Positions 18,286 through 27,335 of a stretch of DNA of 64,000 bases are shown here, one piece after another. Position numbers and translations under genes: made by a program. The stretch lies in NCBI RefSeq assembly GCF_017310015.1, contig NZ_CP022297.1, forward strand, positions 806,001 to 870,000, read 5' to 3'. The stretch's first letter is position 1; the number at the start of each line of letters is the position of its first letter. Source of the stretch: Marinobacterium iners (GTDB taxonomy: Bacteria; Pseudomonadota; Gammaproteobacteria; Pseudomonadales; Balneatricaceae). Below the pieces are notes generated by a model. The model searched no databases. It was not told where the DNA came from and saw nothing but the letters and a program-made list of their open reading frames with translations.

Positions 18286-19455
18286 CTAACCGTTCACGAC
18301 CTCCGAATTATTAGTTTCGTTCATGTTATCACTGTCATTGAGTGCATCCAGCATCTTGCTTTGGCTGGTTGTCGTGACTCCGTTTATCCACTTAGAGTAG
18401 CGGGTTAGTGTCATCTGAGTTGTCGAATGCCCCATTTGCTTACTGACCCACATTACGTTTGCGCCTGCAATCAATGCCAGCGTGCAAAACGTGTGGCGCG
18501 TGTTGTAGGGAGGGCGGTGTCGAATCCCCAGTTTCCTCAAGGCCTTCTTGAAGAAAGTGCGTACTGCCTTGTTGGTCATGTAATGCTCACCGGTATTGGG
18601 GTTAATGAACACCTCCTTAGCCTGTAGTTCAGACCATCGCCTTTGGCGTTGAAGCGCCGCTTTGGCTCTGGCATTAAGCTCCACATCTCGAACTTCATAG
18701 GTCTTTGTCGGCTTCAAACCACCTCCAGACCGATCCCGGGCACGTTGTACTCTGACTGTAGACTGTTGCCAGTCAACATCAGACCACATCAGGCCTGAAA
18801 GCTCTGACGATCTCAGGCCGGTCCAAAAAGCAAACTCAATCAAATTTGCTTCGCATGGGTGGGCATTTTTGTCGAGCCAACCGGTGATCATATTGAGCTC
18901 TTGTAGGGTGAATGGATCTGGTTCTGGTTTGATATGCTTCTGGTTCTTCAAATACTCCGATGGATCGCGTTCGATCTGCATATCTTGTACTGCGAACTTG
19001 AAACATCCCCTCAGCGGAGTTAATGCGTTGTTCCGTGTTTTGGCTGAAGACCAGGGAATGCTGTTAACGACCTCGATTAAATCCGAAAACCGGATGTCGC
19101 GTATCAGCATACTCCCCAGTTCTGGCACCCAGTATTTTCGGAGGACCTTTTTGTACTCCATAATCGTAGAGTCTGCCAACATCAGACTACTCATATAGGT
19201 CTGTGCAACCTGTTCGAATGTGCTGTCAGTTTTTTTCTCCTTCTGTGCGTGTTTGCTATCAGGAAACCAGTTTGCAAATGTGAAGCTACCTAGCTCGATC
19301 TCCCTGAGAATCTCGGCACGCATCCGTGCTGCAGCTTTGATGTTTGCTTGTGTCGGCTTCATGCGGACCGTTTCCTCATACCGCTGCCCCTGGTACTGGA
19401 AGCGGACGAGGATAGATGTAGGCCTGATTTTCAGGCCTGTTTGCCGGATTGCACC
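18286..19455 (-). CDS. Tyrosine integrase with DUF3596 arm domain
   Basis: This is a 389-residue recombinase. The N-terminal DUF3596-like region (SILVRFQYQGQRYEETVRM) is followed by the catalytic set: Arg in GLRSSELSGL, His-x-x-Arg in YNTRHTFCTLAL, His in MGHSTTQMT and Tyr in LTRYSKWI. I place the start at a TTG (19455) preceded by GGAGGAG at 8 bases. This overlaps the excisionase gene by 25 bp and avoids translating the excisionase region in a second frame; an ATG at 19530 is the alternative. It belongs to a second element, extending to the right of the tRNA-Pro fragment or tandemly inserted. Confidence 0.88.
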   Translation of the reverse strand, partial: GAIRQTGLKIRPTSILVRFQYQGQRYEETVRMKPTQANIKAAARMRAEILREIELGSFTFANWFPDSKHAQKEKKTDSTFEQVAQTYMSSLMLADSTIMEYKKVLRKYWVPELGSMLIRDIRFSDLIEVVNSIPWSSAKTRNNALTPLRGCFKFAVQDMQIERDPSEYLKNQKHIKPEPDPFTLQELNMITGWLDKNAHPCEANLIEFAFWTGLRSSELSGLMWSDVDWQQSTVRVQRARDRSGGGLKPTKTYEVRDVELNARAKAALQRQRRWSELQAKEVFINPNTGEHYMTNKAVRTFFKKALRKLGIRHRPPYNTRHTFCTLALIAGANVMWVSKQMGHSTTQMTLTRYSKWINGVTTTSQSKMLDALNDSDNMNETNNSEVVNG

Positions 19456-19628
19456 CAATTTTCGTACTCCTCCAAATTGAAGTGCAGCCGGCCATCGGGC
19501 GACTTCACGTAGATTACCCCCTCTCGCCATACACCGTCACGGACTTTTGTTTCAATTGCTGCAACAGTGTAACCAGTGAGCTCTGCCAGCTTTTTCTTGG
19601 TTACAAAGCTGATTGGTTTTACCTTCAT
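19431..19628 (-). CDS. Excisionase-like small DNA-binding protein
   Basis: This is a 65-residue protein. KKLAELTGYTVAAIETKVRDGVWREGVIYVKSPDGRLHF fits the winged-helix excisionases that accompany DUF3596 integrases. It overlaps the integrase start, so the two are translationally coupled. It should direct excision of the element encoded to the right. Confidence 0.8.
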   Translation of the reverse strand: MKVKPISFVTKKKLAELTGYTVAAIETKVRDGVWREGVIYVKSPDGRLHFNLEEYENWVQSGKQA

Positions 19629-19953
19629 ATGCGATGCTCTCTACCCTGATCTCTGACTTTAAATTGATTCTTAACCTTTTCAGTGAAAGTCACCCGGATG
19701 ACTGGATGTAGATACTATTTCAAGAGAGTCTGATGTAGAGCGGTGAAATTGCCGAAAAAACGCAATAATTAGAGGGTCACTTATATTTTATGAGGTTATG
19801 GTTTTTTACTATTAACGATAAGCTTATGTGAGTTTGAAATCTAAATGTTCTATATTTTGAAAGCCAAAAAATTGGCAGTAGTCTGGTCGTGAAATCCCTC
19901 ACTTGCGAGAAGTGATTCCGCCGTTTTCCATATGCCAGTTGTGCTGTCTAATT
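19629..19953. other. AT-rich gene-free stretch
   Basis: About 325 bp of AT-rich DNA between the excisionase gene and the ~100-bp tandem array. No gene or clear structure was seen; it may carry the excisionase/integrase promoter. Confidence 0.4.
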
Positions 19954-20160
19954 TCATGCAGCATAAGTTACTGTGTGACCGATAACGTCATCAGCTATAA
20001 CTTCGATGAGCTCTGGTGCAGCAGGGTAGCACTGCAGAGCATCAAGCCTCGTGAGCATCTCATCCTTTAATGGTCCCGGCCCTGAGTTCTCAAGATGTGA
20101 TAGGTAATTATGGATGAAGTGCTCGAATGTCTGAATTGGGTCCGGTATCTCTGGCAGAAA
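19954..20160 (-). pseudogene. Coding tail fused to the tandem array
   Basis: The minus strand encodes about 68 unique residues ending IEVIADDVIGHTVTYAA, including PDPIQTFEHFIHNYLSHLENSG and TRLDALQCYPAAPELIEV. These read like real protein. Upstream, the frame continues open straight into the 100-bp repeats (to 20823), giving an arginine/serine-rich repetitive sequence that looks fortuitous. Either the array has displaced the original 5' end, or the tail itself starts at an internal codon such as MLTRLDAL. No family is recognised. Confidence 0.35.
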
Positions 20161-22125
20161 TGTAAGTGCCTGAGATTGCCTCCGGATCCAATTTGGATTG
20201 AAGTGTCGAATCTTCGACACGGGCTTGAGACTGGTCAGGAACGAACGGCACCATGCTGGAGATTCGTGCCTGAAACGGCCCCCGGATCCAGTTTGGACTG
20301 AAGTGTCGATTCTTCGACACGGGCTTGGGACTGACGCATGAATGAACTGCACCGTGCTGAATGTCAGTGCCTGAGATTGCCCCCGGATCCAGTTTGGACT
20401 GAAGTGTCGAATCTTCGACACGGGCTTGAGACTGGTCAGGAACGAACGGCTCCATGCTGGAGATTCGTGCCTGAAACGGCCTACGGATCCAGTTGGGACT
20501 GAAGTGTCGATTCTTCTACACCAGCTTGGGACTGACGCATCAATGAACTGCACCATGCTGAATGTCAGTGCCTGAAACTGCCTCCGGAACCGGTTTGGGT
20601 TGAAGTGTCGATTCTTCGACACGGGCTTGAGACTGGTCAGGAACGAACGGCTCCATGCTGGAGATTCGTGCCTGAAACGGCCCCCGGATCCAGTTGGGAC
20701 TGAAGTGTCGATTCTTCGACACGAGCTTGGGACTGGCGCAGGAATGAACTGCACCGTACCGAATGTCAGTGCCTGAAACTGCCCCCGGATCCAGTTTGGA
20801 CTGAAGTGTCGATTCTTCGACACCAGCTTGGGACTGACGCATGAATGAACTGCACCATGCTGAATGTCAGTGCCTGAAACTGCCTCCGGAACCGGTTTGG
20901 GTTGAAGTGTCGATTCTTCGACACCAGCTTGGCACTGGCGCAGGAATAAACTGCACCGTACTGAATGTCAGTGCCTGAAACTGCCCCCGGATCCAGTTTG
21001 GACTGAAGTGTCGATTCTTCGACACCAGCTTGGGACTGGCGCAGGAATGAACTGCACCGTACCGAATGTACGTGCCTGAAACTGCCCCCGGATCCAGTTT
21101 GGACTGAAGTGTCGAATCTTCGACACGGGCTTGAGACTGGTCAGGAACGAACGGCACCATGCTGGAGGTTCGTGCCTGAGATCACCTTCGGCCCAGTGTG
21201 ATTGAAGTGTCGAGTCTTCGACACCAGCTTGAGGCTGGCCAAGAATGAACTGCACCATGTTGAAGGTCAGTGCCTGAAACTGCCCCCGGATCCAGTTTGG
21301 GGTGAAGTGTCGAGTCTTCGACACGCGCTTGGCACTGGCGCAGGAATGAACGGCACCATGCTGGAAATTCGTGCCTGAGATCACCTCCGCTCAATGTGAT
21401 TGAAGTGTCGAATCTTCGACACCAGCTTGGCACTGGCGCAGGAATGAACGGCACCATGCTGGAAATTCGTGCCTGAGATCACCTCCGGAACCAGTTTGGG
21501 GTGAAGTGTCGAGTCTTCGACACCAGCTTGGCACTGGCGCAGGAATGAACGGCACCATGCTGGAAATTCGTGCCTGAGATCACCTCCGCTCAATGTGATT
21601 GAAGTGTCGAATCTTCGACACCAGCTTGGGACTGACGCAGGAATGAACGGCACCGTACCGAATGTCAGTGCCTGAGATTGCCTCCGGCCCAGTGTGACTG
21701 AAGTGTCGAGTCTTCGACACCCGCTTGGCACTGGCACAGGAATGAACGGCACCATGTGAAGGTCAGTGCCTGAAATTGCCCCCGGCTCCAGTTTAGACTG
21801 AAGTGTCGATTCTTCGACATGAGCTTAGGACTGGCACAGGAATGAACGGCACCATGCTGGAGATTCGTGCCTGAGATCACTTCCGGAACCGGTTTGGGTT
21901 GAAGTGTCGAGTCTTCGACACCCGCTTGGCACTGGCGCAGGAATGAACGGCACCATGCTGGAGGTTCGTGCCTGAGATCAACTCCGGAACCGGTTTGGGT
22001 TGAAGTGTCGAGTATTCGACACAAGCTTGGCACTGGCGCAGGAATGAACGGCACCATGCTGGAGGTTCGTGCCTGAGATCGCCTCCGGCCCCAGTGTGAT
22101 TGAAATGTCGAATTTTCGACACTTA
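20161..22125. repeat. Satellite-like tandem array, 20 units of ~100 bp
   Basis: Twenty units start their palindrome at about 20201, 20301, 20402, 20502, 20603, 20703, 20804, 20905, 21006, 21107, 21205, 21305, 21403, 21504, 21602, 21701, 21801, 21902, 22003 and 22103; the period is 98-101 bp. Each unit has GAAGTGTCGA then TCTTCGACAC, an inverted repeat with 8-bp arms, and nearby words GTGCCTGA, GGAACGAACGG/GGAATGAACTG and CTTGGGACTGG/CTTGGCACTGG. Units fall into alternating subtypes on the left half. Long open frames in several registers are a by-product of the periodicity. Confidence 0.92.
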
Positions 22126-22273
22126 TCCAGTATCACAGCCACCAGTTTGGTAGCAGCTCCTGCACCTATGGGTTCCCAAAGCGATCATCCATCAGCTCCA
22201 CGATACCCCGTCTTCTGGAGTCCGAATCAGACGCCAGCGGCGTGGATCACCTTGCGGATACGCGGGTATAGGT

Positions 22274-22672
22274 GTGTACAAGCGTATTCCTACCCAAAGT
22301 GTGCCAGCAGGCGTTGGGCCAACTGCTTATGTGAGTCAGAAATGCTTCAAAATCCTGGCGATGCCCGACGCTCATCCAGCGCAGCGACATGATCTGTCGT
22401 TTGGCTCTGTCATATTGCTCACAGGTGACCGCTGCGATGTCTGTGGTGACAGCACATCGGACGGAGGTGGATATACCCCTCAATTTGGCGTGCTCAAAGC
22501 TGATTGGGGGTATGGATCCCGCTATGATGGAGCCCGATACGAGCTGCACTTGTGCGAAAGCTGCTTTTTCTCTGCGCTGGCGACACTGAAGCAGGAGCGC
22601 CTAGCCTGCCGCATGTTTGACGAAAACGAGGGTGATCAGGCTGCAGAGTTTGGATTGGTGGTTAAAGGCTAA
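22274..22672 (+). CDS. Hypothetical protein with two CxxC pairs
   Basis: This is a 132-residue protein containing CDVCGD and later LHLCESCFFSAL, which could form a zinc-binding treble-clef-like site. Between them is YGSRYDGARYELHLC, a pattern I associate with uncharacterised bacterial proteins of similar length. An internal start at residue 30 (MPDAHPAQRHD) is possible because the first 29 residues look poorly constrained. It lies between the tandem array and the CRISPR island, in no obvious operon. Confidence 0.55.
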   Translation: MYKRIPTQSVPAGVGPTAYVSQKCFKILAMPDAHPAQRHDLSFGSVILLTGDRCDVCGDSTSDGGGYTPQFGVLKADWGYGSRYDGARYELHLCESCFFSALATLKQERLACRMFDENEGDQAAEFGLVVKG

Positions 22673-22852
22673 CACGGATAAGGAGGGGGCTTACAACCCC
22701 GTTCAGGCTCTGGAGTCTGTGTGCAGGTATAGGTTATGTCAGTCTTGGAAACGAGGGTGTTTTTCATCCTCGATGAGATAAATTGTCGTTGGCTGGATAG
22801 TTGTGTAATCTGTAGGCGATAGGTAGCTGTTTGAAAAGGACGACACTAACTC

Positions 22853-24571
22853 ATGGACTACCAGTTATCCCAGAGCGGGCAAACAGCTCATGTTGAAGTC
22901 ACGCGGCTTCCAACAGGTGATCCTCTCCCCGCACTGATTGAATTAGAGAAAGAGCTGGCAGATCAAAATCTGAGACGGATTGAGCTGTTTTTCAGTGAAG
23001 GAGCATCCCCTCCGGTAGATCGCCTGACTCATGCCGGCTATCAGGAATCTGGCTCAGAACGCTTCTTCAAGTCGGTACACTATCAACCTTCTGTTCGTTT
23101 CTCGATCACTGAAAAGTGCAATTACGCATGCTTCTTCTGCCATGAAGAAGGCATGGAGATGGGCAAAGCACGTGCTGCTGCCCAACAGGAACAGCTATTT
23201 GACGTTCTGCGGCAATTCCATGAGTTGAATTATCAGGATTTTACCTTTACCGGCGGAGAGCCTTTGCTCAACCCGAATAAGATTGTTGCCTGTCTCGATT
23301 ACATGGAATCAATAGGCTACCTGCCTGACATCACGTTTGTTTCCAATGGGCTGGCTCTGACCGAAAAACTTTTGGCCCGCCTGCAAGCCTATCCTGGCAA
23401 AATGCGCTTTAACATTTCGATGCATAGCCTTGAAGAGCATGCCTACAACCAGATTGTGCAGGATATACAAAAGCCGAACGCGCCACTTCGTCACAACGAG
23501 CACCGCCGCGTAAAAGAAAATTTGCTGAAGCTGCAAGCGGCAGGTATCCCTTTCAAGCTTAACTTTGTTCTATTAAAAGGTCTCAATACGTCAGATGAAG
23601 CCATCCAGGCTGTGTTGGATTACGCGTTACAGCTTGGCGCAACGCGGATCAAGTTTCTGGAGCTGCTGTTAACTAAAGAGCTGAATCATCTGTATGGATA
23701 CTTCTACCGGCTGGATGCACTGCGCGAGCGTCTAAGTGACCAGCTGACTCTTACAGAGCGGAGTTTCAGGCGTGATGTGTATCGCTATGCAGACACACAG
23801 TTGGAGCTTGAATTCCAGCATTGTACCTGTGCCAGAGGCTGCAACACCTGCACCGTAAATCGTGACGCTAACTTTACTGCAGAGCTGAAATACTTTCCCT
23901 GTTTCCTGCATTCGGATGAAGACTTTGATTTGAAAACTGTGGCGCTTGAAGAGGCGATCACGCAAGGCGATCAAAAAATTCAACGCATGGCACAGTACTA
24001 TGGTGATGACAGTCCCATCATTGTTCGTAATCACTATCTGACTCAAGAAGAGCAGTTTTATTACTATCTGGCCTCATCCAGCGCTATAGAGCAGCTCAAA
24101 AGAAAGCTTTCACTGGAGGAAAGGCTGGAGCGCAGACGGGACTTCAACGAGATCTACCTGACGTTGGTGGGTCAGGCAGGCGACGATTTTTCCACTGTGT
24201 ACAAGCTAAGCCGCAATAGTTACGACCAGCACGCACTGGAAATCGAGCAGGCTTACAGTTTTGATCCGCTCAAGCCAGGATTGGTCACGACGCATTTTTC
24301 TGGCGAAAGCCAGAAGGTCATTGACCCGGACTTGTACCTGAAACAGCTGGCAGAGCAGGGGTATGAGCAGCGTTTAAACTTGAACTGGTCCATCTTTTTT
24401 TACCGTTTGCGGCGGTCCAGTTTTGTGCGGCAATCAGAGTTATCCATCAGCCATAACCTTGAGAGTGGGCTGTTCTTTGTAAGATCTGATACTCCCTTGG
24501 ATGATGAGCAATTGAAGCCAATGACAGAACCCCTAGCTTCGTATATAAGCACCAGAATGCGGCTGGCATGA
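22853..24571 (+). CDS. Radical SAM protein (MoaA-like) of the type III locus
   Basis: This is a 572-residue protein. The radical-SAM cluster motif C-x3-C-x2-C is CNYACFFC at residues 89-96, with the SAM-binding FTGGEPLLNP near residue 134 and the usual TIM-barrel strands. A second cysteine group (HCTCARGCNTCTVNRD then FPCFLHSDED) near residues 320-355 could hold an auxiliary Fe-S cluster. An N-terminal ~75-residue domain and a C-terminal ~200-residue domain (ending EQRLNLNWSIFFYRLRR...RQSELSIS) are unassigned; the latter has alternating charged strands reminiscent of a CYTH-like fold, but this is weak. It is 85 bp upstream of the CARF gene leading into cmr1-cmr6. The substrate is unknown; nucleotide or RNA modification is plausible. 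Confidence 0.85.
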   Translation: MDYQLSQSGQTAHVEVTRLPTGDPLPALIELEKELADQNLRRIELFFSEGASPPVDRLTHAGYQESGSERFFKSVHYQPSVRFSITEKCNYACFFCHEEGMEMGKARAAAQQEQLFDVLRQFHELNYQDFTFTGGEPLLNPNKIVACLDYMESIGYLPDITFVSNGLALTEKLLARLQAYPGKMRFNISMHSLEEHAYNQIVQDIQKPNAPLRHNEHRRVKENLLKLQAAGIPFKLNFVLLKGLNTSDEAIQAVLDYALQLGATRIKFLELLLTKELNHLYGYFYRLDALRERLSDQLTLTERSFRRDVYRYADTQLELEFQHCTCARGCNTCTVNRDANFTAELKYFPCFLHSDEDFDLKTVALEEAITQGDQKIQRMAQYYGDDSPIIVRNHYLTQEEQFYYYLASSSAIEQLKRKLSLEERLERRRDFNEIYLTLVGQAGDDFSTVYKLSRNSYDQHALEIEQAYSFDPLKPGLVTTHFSGESQKVIDPDLYLKQLAEQGYEQRLNLNWSIFFYRLRRSSFVRQSELSISHNLESGLFFVRSDTPLDDEQLKPMTEPLASYISTRMRLA

Positions 24572-24577
24572 ATACCA

Positions 24578-24621
24578 ACAAATTTGTTTGCAACACAATG
24601 ATACCCGGGTCTGTTCATAAT
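24578..24621 (+). promoter_or_regulatory. Shared operator and -10 (cmr operon)
   Basis: Palindrome ACAAATTTGT at 24578-24587, followed by TTGCAAC, is centred 33.5 bp upstream of a CATAAT -10 candidate at 24616-24621. It precedes the CARF/cmr operon start at 24657. This is one of eight sites with the same geometry. Confidence 0.55.
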
Positions 24622-24656
24622 ACGGAGCTGATGGTAACGAGATGAAGGGGCAGGTT

Positions 24657-25964
24657 ATGCCAACGACAATGAACGTCGCTAATTCAAATGGACCGGTCGA
24701 AAGTGACCATTGGCTGATCTGTGTCGCGGGATCATCTCCGGCCGTTGTGACCGAAACACTCTATTGCTTGAAAGACCGTGAAAATTTCCCGAATAAGGTC
24801 GTGATATTCACAACCCTACATGGTAAGGGCCAGATCGAAAAACAAGGCTTGAAACAGCAAGTTTCGAATCTGTGTCGGGACTATAACCTGCCGGTTATCA
24901 GTGGCGCTAAGATTGAGGTGCGTATTGTAACGAATTCAGCGGGCGTTGAGCTCGAGGATATACGGACTTCTGAGCATCAAGAAGCAATGGCTGATTTTTT
25001 GACACGACAGATTCGTGAAATAACCCACCCACGAGGCAAAGGCAAAAAGCGCCCTGATTCAATACATGCATCCTTAGCCGGTGGGCGAAAGAGTATGTCG
25101 TTTTATATGGGCAATATCTTCTCATTCTTCGCGAGTGCGAATGATGAGCTCAGTCATGTTCTGGTGGAACCGGGCTATGAGGTCCCAGGTTTTTGGTATC
25201 CGAAACCAGAGCCTTTTAATATCACAGTAAAAAGCTATGCAACCGGAGATGTCACCGGTGTGCTGGATGCGAGCAAAGCAGAAATTGAGTTGTCCACAAT
25301 TCCGTTTGTGCAGCTCAGCAATGCATTAGTGAGTACAGATTCGGATGCTTTTCATAATCTGAGCTATCAACAGTTGGTGGATATTTATCAGGTTACCCTA
25401 GATCCAAGTCGGATCAAACTGACATTTAATATTAAAAATCTATCCGTTGACCTCAATGGCCGTGTATTGCCAATCCGGAATTTTGATAGTTATCTGTTGT
25501 ATTACCTAGTCGCACGAGATAGCCATGAAAACTCATTCTCATATCAAAAAGAAGTTTTTGGTAATAAAGAGCATGCCTTGACGCAGGCACTATGGCAGCT
25601 AATGGGTGAAGTTACGGGTATAAGGGATTTCGAAAGCCTGATAGGTAACAGCTGGGAGGCGCCTGCAGAGTATGTCGAAAAGTATATTGCTAGGCTAAAA
25701 CAAGAAAATCCAGACCTTATTCCTCTTCATCAGAGCCCCAAGCTCTTTAGTTCCCTCTCCAAAGACGGAGTCATCAGCGAGAAATCGATTGAGCGGATGA
25801 TGACCGATATCCGCAAGGCATTAGAGCAGACTGAGGGCCGTCCAACCGTGAATGTATGTAAAGTGGCCACATTGAAAGAGGATGGCGAGGAACGCAAAGC
25901 AGCCAAGGGAGTAGATGCGTACTTGGGGCTTTTATTGCCTGCCCATCAAATTCAACTTATTTAG
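24657..25964 (+). CDS. CARF-domain CRISPR protein, NE0113 family
   Basis: This is a 435-residue protein. The N-terminal CARF domain has LICVAGSSPAVVTETLY and the conserved SIHASLAGGRKSMSFYMGN, both signatures of the NE0113 family (Cas_NE0113, TIGR02584), whose members bind cyclic oligoadenylate and are annotated as ring-nuclease-like. The C-terminal ~230 residues are unassigned. The start at 24657 has AGGGGCAGG upstream; an ATG at 24642 is the alternative. A paralogue is at 56222-57469 with a similar C-terminal end (LLLPAHQIQ versus IALPEPLQQID). It is the first gene of the operon running into cmr1-cmr6, so its expression is tied to the interference complex. Confidence 0.87.
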   Translation: MPTTMNVANSNGPVESDHWLICVAGSSPAVVTETLYCLKDRENFPNKVVIFTTLHGKGQIEKQGLKQQVSNLCRDYNLPVISGAKIEVRIVTNSAGVELEDIRTSEHQEAMADFLTRQIREITHPRGKGKKRPDSIHASLAGGRKSMSFYMGNIFSFFASANDELSHVLVEPGYEVPGFWYPKPEPFNITVKSYATGDVTGVLDASKAEIELSTIPFVQLSNALVSTDSDAFHNLSYQQLVDIYQVTLDPSRIKLTFNIKNLSVDLNGRVLPIRNFDSYLLYYLVARDSHENSFSYQKEVFGNKEHALTQALWQLMGEVTGIRDFESLIGNSWEAPAEYVEKYIARLKQENPDLIPLHQSPKLFSSLSKDGVISEKSIERMMTDIRKALEQTEGRPTVNVCKVATLKEDGEERKAAKGVDAYLGLLLPAHQIQLI

Positions 25965-26064
25965 TCATTAACGCTATCGAGTTGGTTTAATGAGCTGATT
26001 TGATGATTAGGATAAAGACTTTAAAAGCGGTAAAAGCCGCAGCAATATTACAGGGAGCAATGGC

Positions 26065-27333
26065 ATGACGCAGTTGCAAACATGGATTGACCTGCTGGAT
26101 CAAACCAATGAAGAACCCAACCTGAAAGCCGAGTTTCAGGTTGTAACGCCGATGTTTATCGGTGACGGTGAACAGAAGGCCGACAGTATACGGCCTCCAG
26201 CGATCAAGGGCGCGCTCCGCTTCTGGTGGCGGGCGCTGAATTGGAGCCGTTGTCTGCAGCAGGCAGGCAATGAAGCCAGTGCGCTTAAACAGTTGCATGA
26301 TGAAGAGGCAGTACTCTTCGGGCTTGCAGCAAAACAGGATGCGCAGGGTAACCAGACTGGAGGACAAGGGGTTTTCAGCTTGAAGCTAACCCAGAAGTTG
26401 GAGCTTTTAAAAGACTGGTCCCCGGGGGCAGGGATCCAGTACCTGCTTGGCCAAGGATTGTGGAATTACAAAGAGAAGCTGTTGAGAAATGCCATCGCTG
26501 ATGGTAGCTGCTTTACGATTGAATTGCGTTGGCATCCCAATCGTCTTGATATTGCCGCTTCGAAACTTGTTCTGAATGTTTCATCGATAAAAGAAACAAT
26601 AGACGATGCACTGATGGCCTTTGGTCTGCTGAGTGGACTGGGCAGTCGGGCTCGAAAAGGGCTGGGAGCAGTTTCGATAACAGCGTTATCTGGCAGTCGC
26701 TGGTCTGTCCCGACGTCAATGAAATCTTACAAGGAAACCTTGCAAAAGCTTTTGCAACCCAGGTTATCCACCCGAGTACTCCCTCCATTCACTGCTGTGA
26801 GTGCCAACACCCGACTAGACTTCTCCTCTACCGGCAAGGCTGCGAATGCCCTGTTGGAAGAGATGGGCGGGCAGATGCAGATGTACCGTAGCTGGGGTCG
26901 AGAGGGAAAAGTAAACGGTAAATCTGCTGAACAAAATTTCAGAGGAGATCACGATGAAGCTTTGTTCGCGACTCAAGGCGAGCAACCAAGGAAGCAACCT
27001 GAGCGCGCGGTGTTCGGTTTGCCGCATAATTATTTTTTCAGCAGTACAAAGGGTAAAGTTGATATACATGTGAAAAAGGATGCAGCCGGTGAGCGTCGAG
27101 CCAGCCCTCTTTTTCTCCATACCCACTTATTGCCTGATGGTAGTTTTGTAGCCGTACAGCTGCTAATGCCAGCAGTCTTTTTGCCCGGCAATAATCCCAT
27201 GCTTGAGTATAAGAGCAAACGTAGTTTTACACTGCCGGCTTCTGATGCTGATTGGAGTGTTATTACCCGATATATGGATCGCTTTAAAAACAAAGAGACT
27301 GTAATAACGACTGATCTGCAGGGAGCACAATAA
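26065..27333 (+). CDS. cmr1: Cmr1, type III-B RAMP subunit
   Basis: This is a 422-residue RAMP (Cas7-like) protein. FQVVTPMFIGDGEQKADSIRPPAIKGALRFWWRAL (positions about 26-60, in parts) is the hallmark Cmr1 motif with the basic KGALRFWWR turn, and GLGSRARKGLGAV near residue 200 is the glycine-rich loop. It caps the crRNA-distal end of the Cmr complex and contacts target RNA. It starts about 100 bp after the CARF gene and is followed after 2 bp by cas10. Confidence 0.95.
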   Translation: MTQLQTWIDLLDQTNEEPNLKAEFQVVTPMFIGDGEQKADSIRPPAIKGALRFWWRALNWSRCLQQAGNEASALKQLHDEEAVLFGLAAKQDAQGNQTGGQGVFSLKLTQKLELLKDWSPGAGIQYLLGQGLWNYKEKLLRNAIADGSCFTIELRWHPNRLDIAASKLVLNVSSIKETIDDALMAFGLLSGLGSRARKGLGAVSITALSGSRWSVPTSMKSYKETLQKLLQPRLSTRVLPPFTAVSANTRLDFSSTGKAANALLEEMGGQMQMYRSWGREGKVNGKSAEQNFRGDHDEALFATQGEQPRKQPERAVFGLPHNYFFSSTKGKVDIHVKKDAAGERRASPLFLHTHLLPDGSFVAVQLLMPAVFLPGNNPMLEYKSKRSFTLPASDADWSVITRYMDRFKNKETVITTDLQGAQ

Positions 27334-27335
27334 CC

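Noticed and set aside
21990..22040. ACAAGCTTGG in the tandem array resembling the shared operator
   Set aside because: The palindrome is broken (CTTGG instead of CTTGC), it is part of the repeat unit, and no -10 or gene start follows at the expected distance.
19954..22057. Several long arginine/serine-rich reading frames on the minus strand
   Set aside because: They are open because the ~100-bp unit lacks stops in several registers; the same peptide (e.g. SRNRHF-like blocks) recurs in different frames and no ribosome sites precede them.
22853..24571. Radical SAM protein as a prokaryotic viperin
   Set aside because: The C-x3-C-x2-C context (CNYACFFCHEEG), the second cysteine cluster and the extra domains do not fit viperins, which are shorter.
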